Source of the DNA: Thermohalobaculum sediminis
GTDB lineage: Bacteria > Pseudomonadota > Alphaproteobacteria > Rhodobacterales > Rhodobacteraceae
DNA length: 32,569 bases
Direction: 5' to 3'
NCBI RefSeq assembly: GCF_023487995.1
Contig: NZ_JAMFKN010000015.1
Location: 1-32,569, forward strand
Under the pieces are notes generated by a model. That model had not been told where the DNA came from, made no database searches, and worked only from the letters and a program-made list of their open reading frames with translations. Below, in pieces: positions 16,670-24,303 of this stretch; the first letter of the stretch is position 1, and every line of letters begins with the position of its first letter. The translations under genes were made by a program, and so were the position numbers.

Positions 16670-17751
16670 GCCCCGGCGGCCGCCACCGCCCCGCCAGGGA
16701 TTTCGGCCTCGACCGCGGCCAGGGCTCCCGCGACCGCGGCGACCGTTGCCTCCCAGCGCGGCAGCCGGGGCGCCGCGCCCAGTGCGCGCGCGGCCAGCGC
16801 CCGGCGGGCCGCGGGGTCGGCGATCACGCCGCGAAGCGCCGCGGCCAGCGCCGCCTCGTCACCCGGCGGCACCAGCAGCGCTGCGCCCAGCGTCGCCTCG
16901 GCCACCGCGCCCGCGTCGGTGCCGACCACCGGCAGGCCGCGGGCGATGGCCTCGGCATAGACCATGCCGAACCCCTCGTGATGCGAGGCGAGGGCAAAGA
17001 GGTCCGCGCCGTCATACGCCAGCGCCAGCGCCGCCGCATCGGCGGCCCCCGCGAAGCTCACGCGACCCTCCAGCCCCAGCGCCGCCACCTGCGCCCGAAG
17101 CCACGCCACATGGCCGGGGTCACGGTCGTCCGCGCCGACGATGGTGAGGCGCCAGTCGAGATCGCCCAGCCGCGCCAGAGCCCCGATCAGCACGTCATGC
17201 CCCTTGCGCGGCACCAGGGTCCCGACCGAGAGGATCGCCACTCCCGGTCCGCCCGAGCCACGCGCCGGCGGCGCGGGGTCGGTCCCCGGCGGCGCCACGG
17301 TGATCCGCGCCATCGGCACCCCGTACTCGGCGGCGAGCGTCGCAGCCGTCGCCCGGCTGGTTGTGACCACCCGCGCCGCGCGGGCCAGCGCCGCGCGCTC
17401 GGACGCCGCGAGTCGGGCGGCCTCGGCCGGCGCGAGGCCCGTCTCGAGCGCAAGCGGATGGTGGCACAGCGCGACCAGAGGACCGTCGACGAGGTCGAGC
17501 AGATCGCACCCCATCCCCCCCAGCGCCAGCCCGTCGATCATCACCGGCCAGCCCGACGGGATCGCCGCCAGCCGCCGAGCGGTCTCGGCGAGCGCGGCCT
17601 CGGACGGCACGGGCCAGCCGCCCGGCAGTGGCCAGTGCACGAGATCGAGCCCCGCGGCCTTCGCCCCGGCCAGCAGCCGGCGGGCATAGCCATAGCCGCC
17701 CGTCGGCGTCTCGAGCGCGCCGGGAACAGCGAAGACCGCGCGAGCGATCAC
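16666..17751 (-). CDS. Family 4 glycosyltransferase (GT-B)
   Basis: A 361-residue GT-B retaining glycosyltransferase. The GTG at 17751 overlaps the stop of the QueD-like gene (GTGA) and starts the family N-terminus (IARAVFAVPGALETPTGGYG); the frame extends upstream only in shadow. The C-terminal nucleotide-sugar domain is typical: SVGTLVPRKGHDVLIGALAR, then LASHHEGFGMVYAEAIARGL with the E-x7-E motif near residues 258-266, and PVVGTDAGAVAEATLG. It sits between a pterin-synthase homologue and a methyltransferase, and there are no polysaccharide-export genes beside it, so a soluble small acceptor is more likely than a lipid or polymer. Donor sugar unknown. Confidence 0.88.
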   Translation of the reverse strand: MIARAVFAVPGALETPTGGYGYARRLLAGAKAAGLDLVHWPLPGGWPVPSEAALAETARRLAAIPSGWPVMIDGLALGGMGCDLLDLVDGPLVALCHHPLALETGLAPAEAARLAASERAALARAARVVTTSRATAATLAAEYGVPMARITVAPPGTDPAPPARGSGGPGVAILSVGTLVPRKGHDVLIGALARLGDLDWRLTIVGADDRDPGHVAWLRAQVAALGLEGRVSFAGAADAAALALAYDGADLFALASHHEGFGMVYAEAIARGLPVVGTDAGAVAEATLGAALLVPPGDEAALAAALRGVIADPAARRALAARALGAAPRLPRWEATVAAVAGALAAVEAEIPGGAVAAAGA

Positions 17752-18146
17752 GGCCGCCCCTCGTACCAGGCGCGGGCCACGTGGCTCTCGTTCAGCGTGA
17801 CGCGAATCAGGTTCAGCCCCTCGGAGCCCGGCCCCAGCCGCCCTTCGCGCGCCGCCGCGGCCACGGCGTCGAAGATGTGGCGGCACAGGAATTCGGTCGT
17901 CGTCTTGATGCCCTGGAACTGCGGCAGCGCGTCGAGATTGGCGTAGTTGATGGGCGCGAGCGTGGCCTTCAGCACGTCATGCGCGCGGCCGATGTCGACG
18001 ACGATGCCATCCTCGGACAGCGTCTCGCGCATGAAGGCCACGTCGATCACATAGGTCGCGCCGTGCAGCTTCTGCGCGGGGCCAAAGACTTCGCCGGGGA
18101 TGGAGTGGGCGATCATGATGTGATCGCGAACCTCGACGGCATACAT
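17748..18146 (-). CDS. QueD/PTPS-fold protein lacking canonical active-site residues
   Basis: A 132-residue protein of the 6-pyruvoyl-tetrahydropterin synthase/6-carboxytetrahydropterin synthase (QueD) fold. By eye alignment with E. coli QueD, the first zinc His is kept (IAHSIPG, His14). The catalytic Cys and second half of C-x3-HGH are changed: here AQKLHGATY, so Cys becomes Ala24 and one zinc His becomes Ala30. The Asp-His pair of LDHxxLN becomes INYANLD, so the Asp and His of the triad are Asn and Tyr. The pterin-anchoring Glu (TLNESHVARAWYEG) remains. It may bind a pteridine but should not do standard chemistry. It starts two bases after the dehydrogenase stop, with GGGAGG upstream. Automatic annotation would call it QueD, which I doubt. 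Confidence 0.85.
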   Translation of the reverse strand: MYAVEVRDHIMIAHSIPGEVFGPAQKLHGATYVIDVAFMRETLSEDGIVVDIGRAHDVLKATLAPINYANLDALPQFQGIKTTTEFLCRHIFDAVAAAAREGRLGPGSEGLNLIRVTLNESHVARAWYEGRP

Positions 18147-18148
18147 GC

Positions 18149-19141
18149 TCAGACGGCCTCCCTGCCATATGCGACGCGCGTAGCGATACCCGCTGCACCC
18201 GGCGCCAGCAACCCGGCCAGCGCCCCGGGAAGCGCCTCGAAAGTCACTTCGCCGGTCACGAATGCGTCGACGCGCGGATCGTCCAAAAGCGCGAGCGCCC
18301 GCGACAGCCGCTCGCGGTGCGTCACCCGGACGCGCCGGGTGGGGGCGACATGGCCCACCTGGCTCGACCGGATCGTCAGGCGCTGCGAATGGAACGCCCC
18401 CCCCAGTGGCGCCGGCACCGCCGCGTCGCCGTACCAGCTCAGTTCGATCAGCGTCCCCTCGAAGCGCAACGCCCCAAGCCCCGCCGCGAGACCTGCCGCC
18501 GTCGCCGAGGTGTGAAAGACCAGATCATGATCGGGCACGAGTTCGCCGGGATTACGAAACTTCACGCCAAATTCAGCCGCGAGCGCCTCGCGCTCCGGTA
18601 GAATGTCGCAGGCCGTGACCTCGAGATCCTCCCGCCGCGAGAGCAGCGCCATGACAAGAAGCCCCAACAGCCCCATCCCGATCACGGCGACCCGCGCGCC
18701 GGGTGCCAGGGCGGGCGCCGCGTCCCAGATCGCGTTCAGCGCCGTCTCCATGTTCGCGGCCAGGACGGCGCGGCCCGGGGGCACGCCCTCGGGCACCGGC
18801 AGGACGGAACTGGCCGGCAGGCGGATGCGGTCCTGATGAGGATGCAGCGCGAAGACGGTGCGGCCGATCAGGCGTGCGTCGCCCGCGACGACTCGACCAA
18901 CGGCGGCATAGCCATATTTCACCGGGAACGGGAAGTCGCCCTGCTGGAACGGCGCGCGCATCCGCGAGTGTTCGCCGGACGGAACGCGGCCCTCCCAGAC
19001 CAGCCGCTCGGTCCCCCGGCTGAGCGCCGAGGCGCAGGTCTCGACCTCGACCCAGCCGGCGTGGAGCGGCGGCAACGGGTTCGGGCGAAGTTCGGCCGCG
19101 CGCGGGGCGGTGTACCAGAGGGCGCGAGCCGTGTCGGTCAT
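18149..19141 (-). CDS. MDR-type zinc-binding-like alcohol dehydrogenase
   Basis: A 330-residue medium-chain dehydrogenase/reductase and first gene of the operon dehydrogenase, QueD-like, glycosyltransferase, methyltransferase. The NAD(P) site is VAVIGMGLLGLLVMALLS (GxGxxG). The N-terminal domain has CASALSRGTERLVWEGRVP and FPVKYGYAAVGRVVAG, where classical zinc enzymes have a Cys-Gly-Ser-Asp start and a GHE motif; the structural-zinc cysteine cluster is also absent. It therefore belongs to the SRGTE/BchC-like branch that may work without catalytic zinc. The ATG at 19141 has AAGGA eleven bases upstream; the long frame before it is a shadow of the divergent opgH gene. Predicted role is reduction or oxidation of a small intermediate, substrate unknown. 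Confidence 0.85.
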   Translation of the reverse strand: MTDTARALWYTAPRAAELRPNPLPPLHAGWVEVETCASALSRGTERLVWEGRVPSGEHSRMRAPFQQGDFPFPVKYGYAAVGRVVAGDARLIGRTVFALHPHQDRIRLPASSVLPVPEGVPPGRAVLAANMETALNAIWDAAPALAPGARVAVIGMGLLGLLVMALLSRREDLEVTACDILPEREALAAEFGVKFRNPGELVPDHDLVFHTSATAAGLAAGLGALRFEGTLIELSWYGDAAVPAPLGGAFHSQRLTIRSSQVGHVAPTRRVRVTHRERLSRALALLDDPRVDAFVTGEVTFEALPGALAGLLAPGAAGIATRVAYGREAV

Positions 19142-19155
19142 GCCGGGGGCCGTCC

Positions 19156-19207
19156 TTGAAGGTTTCGGGGCGCGCGACAACATAGGCACCGCAACGCGGT
19201 CCGGAAA
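19156..19207. promoter_or_regulatory. Candidate divergent promoters sharing one -10 box
   Basis: In the 81-base gap between opgH and the dehydrogenase operon, plus-strand TTGAAG (19156-19161) is followed after 17 bases by AACATA (19179-19184). On the minus strand the same hexamer reads TATGTT and has TTTCCG (19202-19207) 17 bases upstream. Either or both may be real; the matches are modest, so this is a proposal only. Confidence 0.3.
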
Positions 19208-19222
19208 GGACGATCGATCACC

Positions 19223-21082
19223 ATGCCGACTGACATCACCCCGCCCGCCCAGACCGCCGACCGGATCGGTGCCGTGGCCGCGCATCCGGGGCAGGTGGCG
19301 CTGACGCCAGCGGGCCTGCAACCGCGGGGCGCGCTGACGGCGCGGCGCGCAGCCTTCCTGAGCCTCAACCTGGCCACCCTGGCCGCGCTGGGCTGGGGAG
19401 TGGCGCAGGTGTTCGGCGCGGGAGGCTGGTCGGCTGCGGACATCGTGATGATGGCCTGCTTCCTTCTGGGCGCGCCCTGGACGGTCATGGGGGTGTGGAA
19501 CGCGCTGGTCGGCGTCTGGCTGCTGCATGGCCGCCGCGACGGGCTGGCGCTGGCCGCGCCGCATCTGGCGGCGGCCGAGGGCGGCGCGCCGCTGACGCAG
19601 CGCACCGCCATCGCGATGACCGTTCGGAACGAGGACCCCACCCGCTCGTTCCAGAAGCTAGCCGAGATCCGCCGCAGCCTCGACGCCACCGGGCAGGGCC
19701 ACCGCTTCGACATCTTCGTGCTGTCGGACACCACCGAGCCCGAGGTCGCCACGGCCGAGGAGCGGCTGTTCGAGGCCATGCGACCCGCCCTTGGACAGGG
19801 CGCCGCCTACCGCCGCCGCACCGGCAACACCGGCTTCAAGGCCGGCAACGTGCGCGATTTCCTGATGACGATGGGTCGCGATCACAGCTTCTACCTGCCG
19901 CTCGACAGCGACAGCCTGATGTCCGGCGAGGCGATCGTGCGGATGCAGCGGATCATGGAGGCATACCCCCGCATCGGCATCCTGCAGAGCCTCGTGGTCG
20001 GCGCCCCCGCCACCAGCTTCTTCGCGCGCGTCTTCCAGTTCGGCATGCGCCACGGGATGCGCAGCTACACCATGGGCGCAGCCTGGTGGCAGGGCGACTG
20101 CGGCCCCTACTGGGGCCACAACGCGCTCATCCGCGTGCAGCCCTTCCGCCGCCACACCCGCCTGCCGGTGCTGCCGGGCAAGCCGCCGCTGGGCGGCCAC
20201 ATCCTCAGCCACGACCAAGTCGAGGCCGTGCTGGTGCGCCGAGCGGGATACGAGGTGCGCGTCATGCCCGTCGAGACCGAGAGCTGGGAGGAGAACCCGC
20301 CGACCCTGATGGACTTCACCAAGCGCGATCTGCGCTGGTGTCAGGGTAACATGCAGTACTGGCGCCTTCTGGGGCTGCGCGGGCTTCAGCCGGTGTCGCA
20401 TTTCCAGCTGTTCGCCGCGATCATGATGTATTTCGCGGCGCCTGCATGGATGGTGATGACGGTGGCCGCCGCCGCGCGCATGGTGCAGGGCGACGTGGCG
20501 GGCATCGACGTGGCCTTCGGCATCGCGATGTTCTTCGTGATGTTTGCCGTCAGCCTCGTGCCGAAGCTTCTGGGCATGTTCGACATCCTGCTGACCCCTG
20601 GCGGCACGGCGCGCTACGGCGGCACGGCGCGCTTCCTCGCGGGCGGGCTGGTCGAGACGGTGTTCTCGATTCTGATGGCGCCGGTCGTGGCCTTTCGGGT
20701 GAGCCTGTTCCTCGCGGGGCTCGCGATGGGCAAGTCGGTGATCTGGGGCGCGCAGAACCGCGACGCCTACCGCCTCTCATGGGCCGATGCTGCGCGCGGG
20801 CTGTGGCCGCAGACGCTGTTCGGGGCGGGGCTGTTCGCGCTGATCCTCGTCTATGCGGGGCCCGGCGTCGTGGTCTGGGCGGCGCCGATGCTGACGGGGC
20901 TCATGCTGGCGATCCCCTTCGCGGTGCTGACGGCGAGCCCGTCCCTGGGAAGGCTTGCGGCGCGGCTCGGCCTGTGCGCCGTGCCGGACGAGCGCGCGCT
21001 GCCGCGCGAACTTGCCAGTACCGGGTATGCCGGCACACCCGCGCCCGAAACACCCGCGCCCGCGCCCCTGCGCGCCGCCTGA
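19223..21082 (+). CDS. opgH: Glucans biosynthesis glucosyltransferase OpgH (MdoH)
   Basis: A 619-residue inner-membrane family 2 glycosyltransferase that polymerises UDP-glucose into the backbone of osmoregulated periplasmic glucans. Two membrane helices precede the catalytic domain, which shows FVLSDTTEPEVAT (Asp near 169), LPLDSDSLMSGEAI (the DxD-type motif near 227-231), ILSHDQVEAVLVRRAGY (catalytic-base region, near 330) and RDLRWCQGNMQYWRLL (the QxxRW-equivalent, near 368-373). Several helices follow (FQLFAAIMMYFAAPAWMVMT). AAAGGA lies about 12 bases before the ATG. It is divergent from the dehydrogenase operon. opgC is 4.7 kb upstream on the same strand, and opgG, normally the partner gene, is not next to it. 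The family assignment is firm. Confidence 0.93.
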   Translation: MPTDITPPAQTADRIGAVAAHPGQVALTPAGLQPRGALTARRAAFLSLNLATLAALGWGVAQVFGAGGWSAADIVMMACFLLGAPWTVMGVWNALVGVWLLHGRRDGLALAAPHLAAAEGGAPLTQRTAIAMTVRNEDPTRSFQKLAEIRRSLDATGQGHRFDIFVLSDTTEPEVATAEERLFEAMRPALGQGAAYRRRTGNTGFKAGNVRDFLMTMGRDHSFYLPLDSDSLMSGEAIVRMQRIMEAYPRIGILQSLVVGAPATSFFARVFQFGMRHGMRSYTMGAAWWQGDCGPYWGHNALIRVQPFRRHTRLPVLPGKPPLGGHILSHDQVEAVLVRRAGYEVRVMPVETESWEENPPTLMDFTKRDLRWCQGNMQYWRLLGLRGLQPVSHFQLFAAIMMYFAAPAWMVMTVAAAARMVQGDVAGIDVAFGIAMFFVMFAVSLVPKLLGMFDILLTPGGTARYGGTARFLAGGLVETVFSILMAPVVAFRVSLFLAGLAMGKSVIWGAQNRDAYRLSWADAARGLWPQTLFGAGLFALILVYAGPGVVVWAAPMLTGLMLAIPFAVLTASPSLGRLAARLGLCAVPDERALPRELASTGYAGTPAPETPAPAPLRAA

Positions 21083-21136
21083 GGGGGGGGGGCGTCCGGG
21101 GCGCGCTGCGGGGCTCGGGCGTCGTCGCGGCCCGCC

Positions 21137-21163
21137 TTGACGCGGCGGCGCTGGACCTATCGA
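21137..21163 (+). promoter_or_regulatory. Candidate promoter of the dgcN operon
   Basis: TTGACG (21137-21142) is followed by TATCGA (21158-21163) after 15 bases. Read as CTTG...CCTAT, it also resembles the alphaproteobacterial heat-shock sigma-32 pattern. It lies about 85 bases before the dgcN start. Which sigma factor applies cannot be decided here. Confidence 0.3.
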
Positions 21164-21246
21164 ATGTGGCCGCTGGCCCCTTGTGGCATTCCGAAGCCTC
21201 GGGATAGCCACAAGCTCAAATCCCGCTTTCCCCGGAGGTCCGTCCC

Positions 21247-22242
21247 ATGTCGCTCGCGCATCCCTACCTGCTGTTCTTGGGCGACGCGCCCGACCCGCTC
21301 GCCGCCAAGGTCGCGCAGGGCATCCGCGACTGGCGTCCCGAGGCCAGCGTCGGTCAGTTCCGCATGCCCGGCTGCAACGCCGACATGCGGCTGCCGGACA
21401 TGACCATCGCCGAAGCCGCGGCCGCCGGCGCGCGCACGCTGGTGATCGGCGTGGCCAACCGCGGCGGGGTGATATCGGAGGCCTGGCAGTCCGTGCTCAT
21501 CGAGGCGATGGAGGCGGGAATGGACATCGCCGCGGGCCTTCACACCCTGCTGCGCGACCAGCCCGCGCTGGTCGAGGCGGCAGCCCGCACCGGCCACCTG
21601 CTGCACGACGTGCGCCTGCCCGACCGCAAGTATCCCATCGGCGACGGGCGCAGGCGCAGCGGCAAGCGGCTGCTGGCGGTCGGCACCGACTGCTCCTGCG
21701 GCAAGATGTACACCGCGCTCGCGATGGAGAAGACCATGCGCGCGCGCGGCATGAAGGCCGATTTCCGCGCCACCGGCCAGACCGGCATCCTGATCACCGG
21801 CGAGGGCGTGCCGCTCGACGCGGTGATCGCCGACTTCATGGCCGGCGCGGTCGAGGTGCTGACGCCCGACAACGACGCCGACCACTGGGATCTGATCGAG
21901 GGCCAGGGGTCGCTGTTCCACCCGTCCTATTCGGGCGTGACCATGGCGCTGATCCATGGCGGGCAGGCGGACGCGCTGGTGCTGTGCCACGAGCCCACGC
22001 GCAGCCACATGCGTGGCCTGCCACACTATCCCTCGCCGTCGATCGACGATCTGGGGCCGCTGGTGCTGCCGCTCGGCCGGATCGTGAACCCGGACGTGCG
22101 CATCATCGGCTGCTCGATCAACACCGCGGCGCTGTCGGAGGACGAGGCGCAGGAATACCTCGCCGCGACCGAGAAACGTCTCGGCATGCCCTGCGTCGAT
22201 CCCTTCCGGCACGGCGCCGACCGGCTGGTGGACGCGCTGTGA
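21247..22242 (+). CDS. dgcN: DUF1611 family D-glutamate N-acetyltransferase (DgcN)
   Basis: A 331-residue DUF1611 protein of the DgcN type, described in marine bacteria as acetylating D-glutamate to N-acetyl-D-glutamate, the first step of a D-glutamate catabolic route. The N-terminal Rossmann-like domain is followed by a P-loop-like motif, VGTDCSCGKMYTALAMEKTM (about residues 144-163). ITGEGVPLDAVIADFMAGAV and EGQGSLFHPSYSGVTMALIH then form the C-terminal core. GGAGG lies upstream of ATG 21247. Its stop overlaps the GTG of dgcA (GTGA), and a D-amino acid transaminase gene follows, which supports the assignment. Acetyl-CoA as donor is family knowledge, not visible here. Confidence 0.88.
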   Translation: MSLAHPYLLFLGDAPDPLAAKVAQGIRDWRPEASVGQFRMPGCNADMRLPDMTIAEAAAAGARTLVIGVANRGGVISEAWQSVLIEAMEAGMDIAAGLHTLLRDQPALVEAAARTGHLLHDVRLPDRKYPIGDGRRRSGKRLLAVGTDCSCGKMYTALAMEKTMRARGMKADFRATGQTGILITGEGVPLDAVIADFMAGAVEVLTPDNDADHWDLIEGQGSLFHPSYSGVTMALIHGGQADALVLCHEPTRSHMRGLPHYPSPSIDDLGPLVLPLGRIVNPDVRIIGCSINTAALSEDEAQEYLAATEKRLGMPCVDPFRHGADRLVDAL

Positions 22243-23225
22243 GCCTGACGCTGGTAACGGAAGTCCGCAGCTTCCCCATCGCGGGCAGGTTCACGATCAG
22301 CCGCGGCAGCCGGACCGAGGCGGTGGTGGTCGAGGCCCGCCTCTCGGCCGGTGGCATCACCGGCCGAGGCGAGTGCGTGCCCTATGCCCGCTATGGCGAG
22401 ACGGTCGAGAGCGTGACGGCGCAGATCGAAGGGCTGCGCGGCGCGCTGACCGCCGGCCTCGAACGCGCCGGGCTGCAGGCGGCGCTGCCCGCGGGCGCCG
22501 CGAGGAACGCGCTCGACTGCGCCTTCTGGGATCTCGAGTCGAAGCGCGCCGGGCGCCGGGTGTGGCAGCTTGCGGGCCTGCCCGCGCCGGGGCCCGAGAT
22601 CACCGCCTACACGCTCTCGCTGGACACGCCCGAGGCGATGCGCGCCAAGGCGGCCCAGCACGCCCACCGCCCGCTCCTCAAGATCAAGCTGGGCGGCGGC
22701 CCCGAGGACATCGCGCGCCTGCAGGCGGTGCGCGAGGGCGCGCCCGATGCGCGCATCATCATCGACGCAAACGAAGGGTGGACGGCCCAAAGCTATGCCG
22801 AAATTGCCCCCGTAATTCTCGCCCTCGGCGTCGAGATGGTCGAGCAGCCCCTGCCCGCGGGCGACGACGCGGCGCTCGCCACCATCGCCCGGCCCCTGCC
22901 CGTCTGCGCGGACGAGAGCTGCCACGACCGCGCCTCGCTGCCCGGGCTCGCGGGCAAGTACGACATGGTCAACATCAAGCTCGACAAGACCGGCGGGCTG
23001 ACCGAGGCGCTGGCGCTGCGCGCCGCAGCCGAGGCCGCGGGCTACAAGGTGATGGTGGGTTGCATGCTGGGCTCGTCGCTTGCGATGGCGCCCGCGCTGC
23101 TGGTGGCCCAAGGCGTGGCGGTCACCGACCTCGACGGCCCGCTGCTGCTGGCCGAGGACCGCCCGCACGGGCTGAAATTCGACGCGGCGGGGGTCCACCC
23201 GCCCGAGGCGGCGCTCTGGGGCTGA
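22239..23225 (+). CDS. dgcA: Enolase-superfamily N-acetyl-D-glutamate racemase (DgcA)
   Basis: A 328-residue enolase-superfamily protein of the dipeptide epimerase/mandelate-racemase branch, here best read as DgcA. GTG 22239 overlaps the dgcN stop. All catalytic elements are visible: KxK in LLKIKLGGG (about 147/149), metal ligands in IIDANEGW (Asp about 175), EQPLPAGDD (Glu about 201) and CADES (Asp about 225), and the second base Lys in NIKLDKTGGL (about 247). The N-terminal cap domain has RFTISRGSRTEAVVVEARL and ECVPYARYGETVES. Annotation pipelines often call this an L-Ala-D/L-Glu epimerase. The fusion-like overlap with dgcN favours racemisation of N-acetyl-glutamate, and peptide epimerase activity remains possible. 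Confidence 0.88.
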   Translation: MSLTLVTEVRSFPIAGRFTISRGSRTEAVVVEARLSAGGITGRGECVPYARYGETVESVTAQIEGLRGALTAGLERAGLQAALPAGAARNALDCAFWDLESKRAGRRVWQLAGLPAPGPEITAYTLSLDTPEAMRAKAAQHAHRPLLKIKLGGGPEDIARLQAVREGAPDARIIIDANEGWTAQSYAEIAPVILALGVEMVEQPLPAGDDAALATIARPLPVCADESCHDRASLPGLAGKYDMVNIKLDKTGGLTEALALRAAAEAAGYKVMVGCMLGSSLAMAPALLVAQGVAVTDLDGPLLLAEDRPHGLKFDAAGVHPPEAALWG

Positions 23226-23253
23226 TGCCCGGGGCCGATGGACGGAGACGGGA

Positions 23254-24108
23254 ATGAGCAGGACGGTCCATGTGAACGGCGCCTATGTGCCCGAGGAGGA
23301 GGCGAAGATCTCGGTCTTCGACCGCGGCTTCCTGATGGCGGACGGCGTCTATGAAGTCACCTCGGTGCTGGAGGGCAGGCTCTGCGACTTCGCGGGTCAC
23401 ATCGCGCGCCTGCATCGCTCGCTGCGCGAGCTCGACATGCCCGCGCCGGTGAGCGACGACGCGCTCCTCGTCATCCACCGCGAACTGGTGGCGCGCAATG
23501 GCGTCGAGGAGGGGCTGGTCTATCTTCAGGTGACCCGCGGCGCGCATGACCGCGACTTCGCCTGGCCCGAGGGGCTGACGCCGTCCCTTGTGCTGTTCAC
23601 GCAGGCAAAGCCCCTGATCCGGTCCGCCGCCGCCGCCCGCGGCATCCGGGTCGTCTCGGTCGAGGACCTGCGCTGGCGCCGGCGCGACATCAAGACGGTG
23701 CAGCTGCTCTACCCCAGCCTCGCCAAGATGGATGCAAAGAAGCGCGGGGTCGATGACGCCTGGCTGGTCGAGGATGGGCTGGTGACCGAGGGCACCTCGA
23801 ACAACGCCTGGATCGTGACGAAGGGCGGCAGCATCGTGACCCGGCAGCTCTCGAACGACATCCTGCACGGCATCACCCGCGCGGCGGTCCTGAAGCTTGC
23901 CGCCGAGGCGCAGCTGAGGGTCGAGGAGCGCCCCTTCACCATCGCCGAGGCGCAGGACGCGGCCGAGGCCTTCTCGACCGCCGCGTCGAGCTTCGTCATG
24001 CCGGTGGTCGAGATCGACGGCAAGCGGCTCGGCGACGGCAAGCCCGGGCCGGTCGCCCGGCGCCTGCGCGACATCTACGTCGAGAACGCGATGGCCACCG
24101 CCATCTGA
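23254..24108 (+). CDS. dat: D-amino acid transaminase (class IV, PLP)
   Basis: A 284-residue fold-type IV aminotransferase. Residues EEAKISVFDRGFLMADGVYE form the conserved start of the domain. The PLP lysine is in RRDIKTVQLLYPSLAKM (about Lys146). EDGLVTEGTSNNAWIVTKGG and SNDILHGITRAAVLKLA carry the phosphate and substrate-loop residues. It most resembles D-alanine/D-glutamate transaminases, which interconvert D-alanine plus 2-oxoglutarate with pyruvate plus D-glutamate. It starts 28 bases after dgcA. Together the three genes can make D-glutamate, acetylate it and bring it into the L-form. A branched-chain or aminodeoxychorismate lyase role is less likely. Annotated here with good but not complete certainty as D-specific. 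Confidence 0.87.
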   Translation: MSRTVHVNGAYVPEEEAKISVFDRGFLMADGVYEVTSVLEGRLCDFAGHIARLHRSLRELDMPAPVSDDALLVIHRELVARNGVEEGLVYLQVTRGAHDRDFAWPEGLTPSLVLFTQAKPLIRSAAAARGIRVVSVEDLRWRRRDIKTVQLLYPSLAKMDAKKRGVDDAWLVEDGLVTEGTSNNAWIVTKGGSIVTRQLSNDILHGITRAAVLKLAAEAQLRVEERPFTIAEAQDAAEAFSTAASSFVMPVVEIDGKRLGDGKPGPVARRLRDIYVENAMATAI

Positions 24109-24189
24109 CGCCGCACTGGGCTGGCGCGGGCCGGCCGGCTGCCGTCTCCCGCTTCTCACGAGTCTGACTGATACCGCCCGGCCCCTGCC

Positions 24190-24260
24190 GCCCCGGGCTT
24201 GTGCCCCGGGGCGTCGCGCAGTCGTCGCTTGGAACGAGGCCCCGGCGCTGTGGCCGGGGC
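24190..24260. terminator. Two GC-rich hairpins between convergent genes
   Basis: The first hairpin is GCCCCGGGC-TTGT-GCCCCGGGGC (24190-24212, nearly perfect). The second is GCCCCGGC (24239-24246), a six-base loop and GCCGGGGC (24253-24260), a perfect eight-base stem. They lie between the transaminase and metY ends. No T tract follows on either strand, so they may be dispersed palindromic repeats or rho-assisted stops rather than classic terminators. Confidence 0.45.
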
Positions 24261-24303
24261 AGCGGGCCTTCGAACGCGCGGTTCCGGCCGGCGCAGGTTT
24301 CCG

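Noticed and set aside
16366-17946. 526-codon plus-strand frame opposite the methyltransferase and glycosyltransferase
   Set aside because: Arg/Pro-rich shadow of two well-recognised minus-strand genes.
21183-22238. Upstream extension of the dgcA frame
   Set aside because: This part is out of frame with dgcN and encodes Arg/Ala-rich sequence. The true dgcA start is the GTG at 22239.
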